Made by a program: the position numbers and the translations under genes
NCBI GenBank assembly: GCA_029215795.1
Contig: JARDYH010000004.1
Coordinates: forward strand, 28,214,001-28,278,000
Length of the DNA: 64,000 nt
Reading direction: 5' to 3'
Source: Anniella stebbinsi
Taxonomy: Eukaryota; Chordata; Lepidosauria; Squamata; Anniellidae
Notes under the pieces: generated by a model
The model's input: the letters and a program-made list of their open reading frames with translations, nothing else
Told to the model about the DNA's origin: nothing
Databases searched by the model: none
Shown here: piece after piece, positions 32,380-43,619 of the stretch
Numbering within the stretch: the first letter of the stretch is position 1
Layout: every line of letters begins with the position of its first letter

Positions 32380-32495
32380 GGCCAGATCTACACCAAGCAG
32401 GATATAGCAGTATATATACCGCTTTTATATACCGTTTTCATACCGCTTTCTTACCGCTTTCATACCGCTATATCCTGCTTGGTGTAGATGAGGCC
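32380..32495. mobile_element. Harbinger-like MITE with internal minisatellite (116 bp)
   Basis: Ends GGCCAGATCTACACCAAGCA and ATATCCTGCTTGGTGTAGAT plus GAGGCC are a strong inverted pair. AAT flanks both ends (32377-32379, 32496-32498). Between them lie five short units of the type 'ataccg(c/t)tt(t/c)'. Sister of 7073. Confidence 0.75.
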
Positions 32496-32673
32496 AATAT
32501 GAAACCAGACATTATATAAGAAGGCGCCAAAGACTATTTGTCCTTCTAGCTCAGAACTGTCTACTTTGACCAACAGCCCGCTCTGCAGGGTCTCAGGCAG
32601 TGATCTTTCAGATCACCTGCTATTTGACCCTTTTAATTGGAGGTGCCATGGGATGAACCTGGGCCCTATACAT

Positions 32674-32993
32674 TAGGCTGACCAGATAAAATCCAGGTCA
32701 GGGCTCCTGTAACTTTAACAGTTGTAGAGAAAAGGGAATTTCAGCCAGTGTCATTTGTATGCAGTTAGGTCCTGGTGAAATTCCCTCTTCATCACAACAG
32801 TTAAAGTTGCAGGGGCCCTGCCTTCTTTTGTATATGGCCACTCTAGTACAGTGCATGCAACTTTAACTGTTGTGATGAAGAGGGAATATCACCAGGATCT
32901 AATTGCATACAAATGACACTGGCTGAAATTCCCTTTTCTCTACAACTGTTAAAGTTACAGGAGCCCTGACCTGGATTTTATCTGGTCAGCCTA
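32674..32993. mobile_element. hAT-type 320-bp foldback MITE, copy 3
   Basis: Same termini as copy 2. Flanking octamers CTATACAT and CTATACGT match at 7 of 8 positions, consistent with an old 8-bp target duplication. Confidence 0.9.
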
Positions 32994-33371
32994 CTATACG
33001 TGAAAAGCTACGACAAAGCTTCCAAACACCCCCCCCCCCCTTTACAACAGGAGCGTGAAACCGCTTTTCTGTTGAGGGCCGCACTTCCTCATGGGTAATC
33101 TGTTGGGGACCACATTGGCAGTAGGCAGGCCTGAGTCAAAAGCAGATGAGGCACCCCTTTTCTCTCTTTCGGCCATCCCCCCTTCCCCCTCCCTCTCTGT
33201 CTCTCTCCTGTCCTGCCCAGCAGACCAACAGGACAGGGACAGATCAGTCTTGCCAAAGGCAAAATTGCATTCAAAGAACTTTTGAAATTATGCTGAGGGC
33301 TGCAAGAAATTGAACCAAGGGCCTCAGGTTGCACAACCCTGCCTTACAAGAAACACTGAGCTGCCATCCAG

Positions 33372-33431
33372 ACTTCCCCAATCTGGTGGCCTCCAGATGT
33401 TTTGGACTTCAGTCTCCAGCAACCCACAGCC
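33372..33431. mobile_element. Half of foldback MITE family B
   Basis: 'Cttccccaatctggtggcct ccagatgttttggactt' is a left arm only; the 320-bp MITE copy 4 inserted right behind it. Confidence 0.6.
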
Positions 33432-33439
33432 AACAGATG

Positions 33440-33759
33440 TAGGCTGACCATATGAAAAGGAGGACAGGGCTCATGTAACTTTAACAGTTGCAGAGAAAAG
33501 GGAATTTCAGCCGGCGTTATTTGTATGCAATTAGTACCTGGCGAAATTCTCTCTTCATCACAAGAATTAAAGTTGCATGCACTATACTAGGGTGACCAGA
33601 TACAAAAGCGGGCAGGGCCCCTGCAGCTTTAACTGTTGTAATGAAGAGGGAATTTCACCAGGTACGAATTGCATACAAATAACGCCGGCTAAAATTCCCT
33701 TTTCTCTACAACTGTTAAAGTTACATGAGCCCTGTCCTCCTTTTCATATGGTCAGCCTA
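33440..33759. mobile_element. hAT-type 320-bp foldback MITE, copy 4 (subfamily 2)
   Basis: Termini TAGGCTGACCATATGAAAAG, differing from copies 1-3 after position 11. Perfect 8-bp duplication AACAGATG (33432-33439, 33760-33767). The ORF 33577-33774 inside is an artefact that recurs in copies 5 and 6. Confidence 0.93.
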
Positions 33760-33881
33760 AACAGATGTGACTGAGCAGCTACTGGTCTGGACACTGATGC
33801 TCATTTTGACTTATGGCCTTGAGAGTTTCTCAGTACTAAGTGTCTTTGAATCAGGAACCTGAAATGAATAACTTTAAAGCA

Positions 33882-33995
33882 GCCTTCCCCAACCTGGTTG
33901 GCTCCAATTGTGTTGGAATGTAGCTCCCATAATTCCCAACCAGTACGGTCAATGGCCAGGAATTATGGGAGTTGAGGTCCCACACACCAGGTGAC
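33882..33995. mobile_element. Foldback MITE family B
   Basis: 'Gccttccccaacctggttgg ctcc' left arm; inner arms 'gctcccataattcc'/'ggaattatgggagt' pair. Right end is eroded. Confidence 0.65.
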
Positions 33996-34269
33996 ATCAT
34001 TACCACCACACAGTGCATTTCTCTGCCCCTACGGGCAGCTAATTATGTGAAACAGAGGCAGGACAACATGTAACATGATGACATGATTGGAACAAAGAGA
34101 GTCAGAAACAGTAGTGGCAGCCTTGAGTAACTTGTAACAGCTAATGCCACCTTCAGAAGTAAGTCCCATTAAGTTCAGTGGGAACTAACACCCAAGTAAA
34201 TGTGCAAAATAAAAGCATTTGTATGGGGCTACCCTTCTTGGCCTGCCTTACTCAACCCACATCCCTCTA

Positions 34270-35360
34270 GATACCATTTCATCGATTCTGAGACACACTT
34301 TTTCTCCCATGTTTAATCTGTAAAAATGGGGCGCGTCTTAGAATTGACGGCGACTTAGAATCGAGGGATTTCTCCCACTTTTGCAGAAGGCGGGAGGGCT
34401 CTGCATACCGCCCCACGATTCCTAGGGTGACCAGATCGCCAGGGGTTTCCCGGTCCTAACCGGGAAAACTGGGGCAATCTAGGCTGACCGGGCCCCGGGG
34501 GCAAACCTCCGGGGAAACGGTCACGCTCTCCTCCAGCCCTAAAACACCCCTTGCCATCCTCCACCCCAGCCCAGAACTACCGGGTCTTCTGCTGCCACCA
34601 ATCACCACTGCCGCCGATCACTGCCGCTGATCGCTGCCGCTGATTGCCGCCACCGCTCGCCGCCGCCACCGCATGACCCCCCCAGCCCCTTCAGCGGCGG
34701 GAAACAAGCGGCGGACAGGGCCTGTGGCTGGATCTCCTCCTCTTCCTCCAGCTGCTGCTGCTGTGGCTCCTCAGGTGCCTCCTGGGAACCCACGAGCAGG
34801 GCAAGAAGGGTGAGGGGGCTGCGGGGGTCATGCGTTGACGGCGGAGATCGGCAGTGGAGATCGGCGGTGGAGATCGGCGGTGGTGACAATCAGCAGCAGC
34901 GGAGGACCCGGTAGGTCTGGGCTGGGTTTTGTTTGGGGGGTGGCTTGGTGGTGGGGTTTGTTTCGGGGGTGGCGGGGGGTGTTTTAGGGCTGGAGGAGAG
35001 CATGACCGTTTCCCTGGAGGTTTGCCCCCAGGGCCCAGTCGGTCTAGATCTCCCCAGTTTTCCTGGTTAGGACCGGGAAACCCCTGGAGATCTGGTCACC
35101 CTAGGAGTCGCGGGGGGGGGCATGCAGAGCCCTCCCGCCTTCTGCAAAAGTGGGAGAAATCCTGCGATTCTAAGTCGCCGTCGATTTTAAGACACATAAG
35201 GTTTTTTTTTCTTCTTAGAATCACAGTTTTTTTTTTTCTGTGCGTGGTACAGAAATTAAGGTGCATTTTAGAATTGACGCAAAGCTTTTGCCTGTTGGTG
35301 GCCCTGAAATTAAGGTGCGTCTTAGAATGGATGGCGTCTTAGATTCGAGGAAATACGGTA
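34270..35360. mobile_element. Large palindromic element, TACCGTATTT type (~1.09 kb)
   Basis: Left end ATACCATTTCATCGATTCTG and right end 'cttagattcgaggaaatacg gta' are inverted. Long inner arms (about 34370-34530 with 34990-35175) pair through 'tcccacttttgcagaaggcg ggagggctctgcat' and 'cctagggtgaccagatc'. The centre has a CCGCCGAT-type triplet repeat (34600-34680) mirrored by GATCGGCGGTGG (34840-34880). No protein. A second member is at 56140-57439. Confidence 0.75.
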
Positions 35361-35475
35361 TATGGGACTATAACTCCCATCAACACCAACATGCATGGTC
35401 AATAGTCAAGGATGATGGGAGTTGTAGGCCTAAGTATCTGGAGGGACTCAGGTTGGGAAGACTGCTTAGGGGATA
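35361..35475. mobile_element. Foldback MITE family B, left part lost
   Basis: 'Actataactcccatcaacac' and 'gatgatgggagttgtaggcc' pair; ends 'tctggagggactcaggttgg gaagactgct'. Confidence 0.65.
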
Positions 35476-35484
35476 CAGTAGATT

Positions 35485-35920
35485 CATAGAGTCATAGATT
35501 CATAGAATAGAAGTGTTGGAAGGGGCCTATAAGGCCATCGACTCCAACCCCCAGCTCAATGCAGGAATCCATTTTAAAGCATACTTGTCAGAAGGTTGTC
35601 CAGCTGCCTTGTGAATGCCTCTAGTGTGGGAGAGCCCACGACCTCCCTAGGTAATTGGTTCCATTGTCATACTGCTCTAACAGTCAGGAAGAATTTCCTG
35701 ATGTCCAGCTGGAATCTGGCGTCCTGTAACTTGATAGAGAAGAAATCCTGGCCCTCCTCTGTGTGACAACCTTTCAAGTATTTGAAGAGTGCTATCATAT
35801 CTCCCCTCAATCTTCTCTTCTCCAGGCTAAACATGCCCAGTTCTTTCAATCTCTCCTCATAGGGCTTTGTTTCCAGACCCCTCATCATCCTCGTTGCCCT
35901 CCTCTGAACACGCTGACTGG
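35485..35920 (-). mobile_element. CR1 LINE 3' end, antisense
   Basis: Complement of the CR1 3' end: 'agattcatagaatagaagtg ttggaaggggcctataaggc' tail, then codons '[25 protein letters not shown]' (ORF 35667-35888). Same stretch as 25760-26245 and 36771-37300. Confidence 0.9.
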
Positions 35921-35924
35921 ACAG

Positions 35925-36118
35925 GCAGATTAAGCTGTCTTCAACACTGATAATGGGACAGCATCCTCCACAACCCTGAAGACATCAGACTATCTTAGGG
36001 AGTGCATGGCAGGCTGCAGGGTACACAGGTCCCTCCTCCAACACCTTGCTGCTGCCACCCAGCATCTGCCGCCTGAAGCGACTGCTTCACTATGATTAAT
36101 GGTAGGGCCAACCCTGAT
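35925..36118. repeat. Dispersed repeat E fragment
   Basis: Diverged copy of 2520-2735, joined directly to the CR1 3' fragment. Confidence 0.5.
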
Positions 36119-36770
36119 TCTACGAATGCCCATTCAAAAGTAAACCCCACTGAGTTTATTGGGAATTACTCCCAAGTAAGTTTATATAGTAAGGATAATC
36201 AGAGAGTACGTGCTCAGACACCGACACCTCGGTGAAGACCTCTTTATTGTCCCCGCACAACAACTTGTTTCATTCTGGTCCAGGATTTTAAATCTGGATA
36301 TTTTATTTTTCTTGTATTGCCCTCCTGTATTTTATCTGATTGGCATCTGAAATGCAATTTGCATTATTTTATTTTGTTGAATCTGTTTTATTGTTTTGTA
36401 CTCTGCTCTATGGTATCTGGCTGAGGGACAGCATCTATATTTCTTAATAAATAGATTTAAAAATTCCCATCATTTTTCTAATGGAGGATGTTGTCTGTAG
36501 GAGATCATTGAGAAAAAGTGCTCCTGCAGCAGAGATGGCCAATCTCCATATTCTTGAGAGTCACAATATTCTCCAGACACAATTATGAGCCCCATGCTCT
36601 CAGCTAATTGAGGCAATTGATTTGAGAGGAATAAATGCAATTGCTGAAAGAGGCAAATCAGCATTGAAATAAACAGGCAGATTCACTGCTTCTTGTCCTT
36701 TCAAGTGAAACATGAGAAAATGGGATGGATCCAGATTTGATCATACTTAGAGTATACCCATTGACATCAT

Positions 36771-38050
36771 AGAATCATAGAATAGTAGAGTACGAAGGGG
36801 CCTATAAGGCCATTGAGTCCAACCCCCTGCTCAGTGTAGGAATCCACCTTAAAGCATGCCAGACAGATGGTTGTCCAGCTGCCTCTTAAATGCCTCTAGT
36901 GTGGGAGAGCCCACGACCTCCCTAGGTAATTGGTTCCATTGTTGTATTGCTCTAACAGTCAGGAAGTTTTTCCTGATGTCCAGCTGGAATCTGGCTTCCT
37001 GTAACTTGAGCCCATTATTCTGCGTCCTGCACTCTGGGCTGATAGAGAAGAAATCCTGGCCCTCCTCTGTGTGACAACCTTTCAAGTATTTGAAGAGTGC
37101 TATCGTATCTCCCCTCAATCTTCTCTTCTCCAGGCTAAACATGCCCAGTTCTTTCAGTCTCTCCTCATAGGGCTTTGTTTCCAGAACCCTGATTACCCTT
37201 GATGCCCTCCTCTGAACACGCTCCAGCTTGTCTGCATCCTTCTTGAAGTGTGGTGCCCAGAACTGGACGCAATACTCAAGATGGGGCCTAACCAGTGCCA
37301 AACAGAGGAGAACCAGTACCTCACACAATTTGGAAGCTGTACTTCTATTAATGCAGCCCAAAATAGCATTTGCTTTTTTTGCAGCTACATCACACTGTTG
37401 GCTCATATTCAGCTTGTGATCTACAACAATTCCAAGATCCGTCTCGCTTGTTGTATTGCTGAGCCAAGGATCCCCCATCTTGTAACTGTGCATTTGGTTT
37501 CTTTTTCCAAGGTGTAAATCTTGTCATTTATCCCTATTAAATTTCATCCTGTTGTTTTCAGCCCAGCGCTCCAGTCTATCAAAATCACTTTGAAGTTTGT
37601 TTCTATCTTCCAGGGTATTAGCGATCCCACCCAATTTTGTGTCATCTGCAAATTTGATAAGCATTCCCTGCACCTCCTTGTCCAAATCATTAATAAAAAT
37701 GTTGAAAAGTACTGGGCCCAAGACTGAGCCCTGCGGTACCCTGCTCGTTACCTGTTTCCAGAGTGAAAAGGTATCATTGATAAACATTTTTTGAGTCCGA
37801 TTCTGTAGCCAACTGTGGATCCACCTAATAGCTGTTCCATGTAGCCCATTTTTCACTAGTTTGTGAATCAGAATGTCATGGGGCTTTTGCTTCCTTTAAA
37901 ATCAAGAACTCAAGTATGACGTCACTTTACCCCAGAGTTCCCGTAACTGCCACTTTATCCACTAAGTCCTCCCTATTGGTCAGTATCAAGTCAAGCATAG
38001 CTGTTCCTCTCGTTCCTTCTTCTACTTCCTGTAGGAGAAAGTTATCAGCC
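36771..38050 (-). mobile_element. CR1 LINE, antisense, with internal deletion
   Basis: The 3' tail starts at 36771. The minus strand encodes CR1 from 'FADDTKLGGIANTLEDR' and 'SRVPQGSVLGPVLFNIF' (37524-37856) to the C-terminus (36849-37493). Beyond 37883 the reading jumps to '[20 protein letters not shown]' (about 38045-37965), the end of the CR1 endonuclease domain, so the region between endonuclease and RT core is deleted. Frameshifts and stops make it dead. Confidence 0.9.
36849..37493 (-). pseudogene. CR1 ORF2 C-terminal segment
   Basis: 214 codons: 'DLGIVVDHKLNMSQQCDVAA', '[19 protein letters not shown]', '[19 protein letters not shown]', '[19 protein letters not shown]' and the end 'QLDNHLSGML'. 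It overlaps the upstream RT fragment (37524-37856) only after a frameshift near 37500. Confidence 0.9.
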
Positions 38051-38112
38051 ACACATCACTGGGACTTCAGTTAATGGTGACTAAGAAGTCCCATTGATTT
38101 CAATGGGTCTAT

Positions 38113-38420
38113 TTTGACAGGGAGCTTTTCTACCCAAGGTATTTATTGTGCGTTTGCCATTTCCTACTCAGTTTCACTCATGTTTTTAAATAGCACTTTC
38201 GGCAAGTTTTTTTTAGAGCATGGAAGATACAGAACTATTACAGAAAGTGAAAGAAATGCTATTTCTTCTTGTGTATTTGCGCTATTCTGCTATACCACAG
38301 TGCCACCTAGAGGTAATGTAGCAGAAAACCAGGAAAGGAAACACTCTTTTTGTAGCGCTCAGTCTCAATTCATTGATGAAACCAAAAGAAGACACAGGGG
38401 ATTAACAGCCTCATTTTAAA
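38113..38420. repeat. Dispersed repeat F
   Basis: 'Tttattgtgcgtttgccatt tcctactcag', 'agaaatgctatttcttcttg tgtatttgcgctattctgct' and 'cagtgccacctagaggtaat gtag' recur at 43620-44455 (split) and inverted at 51231-51579. Class unknown; probably a DNA element. Confidence 0.55.
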
Positions 38421-39980
38421 AGCTCTAAATCTGGATATTTTTTTTAAAAAAAATCTTTTTGATTGAAACAAATGGGATCAGAACCAAAAGTTGCAATGTG
38501 GAGTGCTTCTGTTCCAAGGATGCTAGGTGCTCTATTCCCTTCCCTTCCCTTCCCCTTTTTCCATTTCCCCCCTCAACAGTCAGCATTTTGTGGCCATCAC
38601 TGAATACCATCAACCCTTATTGGGATGTTCCGGCAGTTCCCACCTTAGAGCTTTTCTCCCTAAATATTTTTGTACTACTGCAAACCTTGGGGCTCCCTTA
38701 AGCCTGCTGATACCTCCCTCTTCTGTGTGAGTGATACTGTTTTAGCTCTGTAAACAATGTCATGTACAGCCTAAACATCAGATTTTTTGTGAATTGCTGA
38801 GAGAGCTTCAGCTATTGGGTGGTATAGAAATGAAATAAATAAATGGAAATATGTTTTTAATAACACCCCTCTCCCCCTGCCACACACACACTTCGACTAA
38901 CATTTGGTACGGCCACTGAGAACTGCAGGTCACCATTTCACCACCCAGAGCTATGGAATACTTCTTCATTATGTATGCCATATGTTTCTTCTGCAATAGT
39001 TGTAGCGTATAGAATTGCCAATTGACCAGAACAAAAACAGCAACAAAAACGGCCTGGCTTGCTCTTGTGTCTTTAAGCAGCAGTTGATCTGCAGAAATCA
39101 GCAGGTGAAGTTTTGCAGGCTCACAGGATCACTCGCTAAGGTCTTTAGATCAAGCCATTGTTAAAGCCACAGCTCTAGTGAATGGTTGAAAAATTAGCAC
39201 TTCTCACTATAACTGAGTGGGTAGTTCTAATCTGAGGCATCTGTGAATTGAACCTTTGCTCATCTAATCTGGAAACACCTAGAAATGGGTGCTACTGCAG
39301 AGCTAAGTTATCTCAACAAAAAACAAAAAACAAAACTATGCCTGTTTGAAGTTGAGCATGTTTTCAGCATGCAACGTGGCAAAATAGCATGTGGGTTAAA
39401 ATAAAAAAAATCCTACCAATACATCATTCTCAATTAGCCCTGTGGATTCAGATGGCAACAGTTGCAGCTGCAAATATTTTATACACCTTGATTATTGTAT
39501 TACATGCAGATCTAGCCTTATGGTGATACATTAAAAAATGCAGAACAAGATGTCATGGTTGCTACCTAGAATTTTAGGATGGGGGTTAATCACACATTGC
39601 TGTGTATAGCATTTTCTGTGTTTCTTCATCAGGTTTTGTACAGCTGAGCAATTCTGTTAGAACTTTGTTTTAATTTTTTTAAATGGTAAGAATGAGATAG
39701 GGGAATAATGCGAACCAAATCCAAGCTATATAAGCTTAGGGACAATTGGCCTGGATACCTGCCAGCAAATACAAGATTCAATTCTTTTATACCAGTGCAT
39801 CAGACAAGAGCAAGCAATCGGATTAAAATATACTCTAGCATTTCCACCTGTTTTTAAGGAAATTAAAAAAGAATTTCTGTGCCAATTCTCTGTTCGCATG
39901 GATTTGGACCAAATGCACCTCAGACATTACTGGGATGGTGTGCAATAGATAGCAGTATGTAACAACAATAGCAGTGGAGT
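38421..39980. other. Intergenic stretch, LINE tail only
   Basis: At 38800-38845 'agctattgggtggtatagaa atgaaataaata' is an L2-type tail. Nothing else recognised. Confidence 0.5.
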
Positions 39981-39984
39981 GAAA

Positions 39985-40540
39985 ACAGGGCCAGCCCTAC
40001 TATTAGGCAGAGTGAAGCAGTGGCCTCCAGTGGCAGATGCTGGAAGTGGCAGAGACTGTGCTCCAGGCAGCCTGCTCTGTATCCCCTAAATTAGCCTGCG
40101 TCCTTCAGGTGCAGCAGAGGAGGATGTCCCATTAACAATGCTGTTGACAGTTTCACTTGCGAATCCTGTTGGCGCCATCTTGTTCTTCGTCTCAGTCTGG
40201 GTGGAGGGGAAGAACTGTTTCAGCCTGAGGCTGGGATTCAATTATGGAAAAGCTCCTTGGCGCTACATTCCATGGTGGGTGGGCCAAAATACAAAACCAA
40301 AAAATACTAGCATAGTGTAGCTTACAGTTCTTCTTGCCAGTAACTAGGCTTTAGGAGAGGCTTTTCAGCCCTTTTAGAATGGGGAAATGACTGCAGAAAA
40401 GTCAGGAAACCAACAAACGATTGGTGGTGGGAGGAAAAGGGGTGGAGCCAGGGGAAGGGAAAATGGCTTTCTGGGGATACCAGGAGGCCCAAATTTGGTC
40501 CCTGGGCCTGAGGTTCTCCATGCCTGAAGTATAACCTCTG
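39985..40540. repeat. Repeat E end followed by dispersed repeat D
   Basis: Starts 'cagggccagccctactatta ggcagag' (repeat E end) and runs into repeat D ('actaggctttaggagaggct ttt', 'tcaggaaaccaacaaacgat tggtggtggg'). Confidence 0.5.
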
Positions 40541-40845
40541 GGTACAAGCAAACCATAAAGTCTTTAATTTTAGTGGTGTTTCATTCATGTTCTAAACGTT
40601 TAAAGGTGTGTTAGCGTTCCTGACAAAATCTATAGAAAACTGAATGGGCCACACCTAATCAGACTCTGACAGCAAATGGTGGTATTTATTCCCTCAAGCG
40701 AATGTGTTTGTTGCCAAATTTATTGTATACTGTAGTCAAAGAGCATTGTATGTCACAAGAAATTCTGAATGGATACACTGCACAGGCAGAAATGACATAT
40801 TAACATAAACTTATGATCACCCCCACATGTCAAGAACTAAAATTT

Positions 40846-40847
40846 GA

Positions 40848-40891
<44 letters not shown>

Positions 40892-40893
40892 AA
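40846..40893. repeat. (GAAA)n microsatellite
   Basis: About 11 tetramer units, seen directly. Confidence 0.96.
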
Positions 40894-40899
40894 TCAAAT

Positions 40900-42370
40900 G
40901 TAGTGTTGTGGGGGGAAATGTGAATAATTCCAGCATGTTATCACCAAACAGATATGTTTCATTTGTTACTGTTGCACAAACAGAAATGGCAAACACCCTC
41001 AATGTTGAGGCTATTTTGACTTCAGAGTAAGTAGGAGTAGTTTAACAGAAGGTCAGTCATTCCCACCAAGAATGGAAATGCAAAAAGTGACTGCCCCATG
41101 AGTTATTGAGTCTCCTTGACTTCATCAATTCTCTGCAGCTAAGGTTCATTTAATGGCTGTTGGTGAGACGAGTGAAAATGCATTGGAAATCTCAATTGTA
41201 CAGATGATATACAGGCAGCTCAAGACACGAAACGAGCAGCCTCCAGCTGAAATCTAATTCCGACATCGCTCCCCACCCACTTCGGAAAACATTGGCTACA
41301 GAATAAGCTCTTAAGTTCTCATTTATTAAACATAACAGGGTTACTGGCATCCCCACGTTGTCCTGGTGGGTTTTATAAATATTTTACCAAATCAAGAGAC
41401 TTTCAAAGCTTGTGGTTTATCCTAAAGTAGAACTGGTGTTTATGGTTATGCATTTATTTATAAAATGTATTAATCAGCCCATAGCTAAAATATTTCAAGG
41501 TGAAGTGCAATTTAACACAAATGTGGCCCATAAAAATCAAACTGTGAAACAATTCAAAATATTGATCAAAACTGCAATCAGAGGCTAGTTCAAGCAACAA
41601 AAGAAACAAGCAACGTTTAAAAAAAAATCTAAAAATATTGTGAAGATAAAACAACTTCAAAATGACAACGCAGCAGCAAAAATACAAGAGGCTTGAGAGA
41701 ATACAAAGGTCTTTGCCTGGGAGTACATTCACAAGAAGATTTAATACCAGACTTAATGGTCAAACGAAACATCCTTGCCAAATATTTTTGTATGTGGCAA
41801 TATTCCCATAAATGGGAATACAATGTCACATTCCATGTAGGCTTCAGGAGGCGAGTCTCATTTAACATAGTAGAACGTTCTTCTGAGTAAACACACTTAG
41901 GATCAGGTTGCAAGGGAGCAACTGTAGTTCTCACGGAGACCTTCTAGCTGACATGCTAGTTTCCTATGTGCAAGGATTATTATTATTTTAAAACATGAAA
42001 TCTTCCATTTGCAATCTAAAATTATGCAGAGTGGGTTAGAGCCTGCCCCCAAATTGGCTAGGATGGGCTGTCACCCACCCAAGACTGATCAGGCAAAAAA
42101 GAAAGAAAGAAGATGGCTATTCTGATCGAGGTTAATTGATAAAGAAGGGAGAATATGCATAGCCTGTTTTCAAAGACGGGTATGAGCAAACCTCAGTCTT
42201 CTGGCAGCTATTTTATTACTAGAACCTTGAACTGACCAACCTGTGTTGCTTGCTGTGTCCTGGGAGCAGATCTTTATTGTGGAGAGAAAGAAGCTGAGCT
42301 AAGCTGAGCTGAATGCTGCAGACTCCAATGCACTTCCCATGGAAACCACAGCACCCTTGAGCACCTCTTT
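40900..42370. other. Intergenic stretch, no gene seen
   Basis: Short ORFs without domains; a weak LINE-tail-like 'catttatttataaaatgtat taat' at 41450-41475. Confidence 0.45.
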
Positions 42371-42382
42371 GGGTGCTTGCCA

Positions 42383-42510
42383 GTTGAGGCTGGTGGCTCC
42401 AGTTTTGGTGGGGCTATCAAGCCATTCTGTTTCAGCCAGAACTCCAAAGGAGATATCCAAGATACTGAACCTAGTTTGGGGCTAGAGTTCAAGGAGCTTG
42501 AATAGTTCTT
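42383..42510. mobile_element. Foldback MITE family C fragment
   Basis: 'Ttgaggctggtggctccagt tttggtggggct' is the left arm; inner arm 'gatatccaagatactgaacc' follows. The right arm is largely replaced by microsatellite DNA. Confidence 0.55.
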
Positions 42511-42523
42511 TTAGAAATGGTGA

Positions 42524-42524
42524 C

Positions 42525-42569
<45 letters not shown>

Positions 42570-42570
42570 A
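42524..42570. repeat. (CT)n(CA)n compound microsatellite
   Basis: A CT run followed directly by a CA run. Confidence 0.95.
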
Positions 42571-43100
42571 TGACTTCAAAGCAAAGTAGTGGTCTCTGGT
42601 CACCCACCCACCCCATCTTTATTACCACAGAAAATATCTGAGCGCTCTTAGAAAATGTTTAATATTGGACTAAGTTGAGCCCCCACTCCTTACTTTCTGG
42701 GGTCCTGGATTCCTCTGCTTTTCTATCTTGGCTCTTTAGAATACAGCCCACACAGAGTAAACATATAGAAAAGTAGTAGGCTCTGCCCTTGGACATATCA
42801 CCTTCTTGCAAATGTGATGAACACAAAGCAAATGCAGAGGCTTTTGGGGGGTTATTTATTAAAGAAAATTTATATATTGCTTTTCATTTTTTTTAACAAA
42901 AATACATCCCAAAGTGTTTCACAAAGTTATAGCATTATATTGCTGATGGTTTTTACAGTACATTTCAGTAATATACTCTTGTTATTCTCAGTTGGTTTTA
43001 AGCTGATCCTGTTCCCTGAAATCATATCAAGTAACCCAAGGCCACCACAATACACCTGTTTATATGCTAGAACTTTCCGCACCAAATTGTCTGAGATTAA

Positions 43101-43157
43101 GCCTTCTTCTTCTTCTTCTTCTTCTTCTTCTTCTTCTTCTTCTTCTCCTTCTTCTTT
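43101..43157. repeat. (TTC)n microsatellite
   Basis: About 17 TTC units with one TCC. Gives a poly-Ser or poly-Glu ORF depending on strand; neither is a gene. Confidence 0.96.
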
Positions 43158-43619
43158 AAAGATTCTGGGACACAAAATTATTTTATGTGGGAGGATGGGA
43201 CAGATGCTACAGTTACTATAACAACAGGAATTAAGTGAACAATTACCGTTGGTGAGATACCACCCACATTAGCATAAATAGGAAATAATGGCAGAGCTCC
43301 TGACTTTATTGTGGATTATAGGTTTGTAGCTGATGGTTTGGGGCATGCCAGTGGATTATCGCTGGGATACCAAGTAGCTGTCTTTAGTGCCATTTTTGGT
43401 AGAAAGACAGGGTACAAGTACAAACAAACAGCCATAGTTTTTGAGAACTGAGCAATGCAAGGTATGGGTAGTTAACTGGAAATTCTGTTCGTTCCCCTTA
43501 AAAAAGAATTTAGGAAGCTGCCCTATTTTGGAGTATGTGCAGTTTCACATTTTAAGCTCACTTAAATCATAGCACCATCATGATTCCATGAATAAAAATG
43601 AAGTTTGCTTCATCTGCCC

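Noticed and set aside
33577..33774. Recurring ~65-aa ORF in the 320-bp MITEs (also 45074-45307 and 45560-45757 minus)
   Set aside because: It recurs because the DNA element recurs. It appears on either strand of a palindrome, and contains no motif, so it is unlikely to be a peptide gene.
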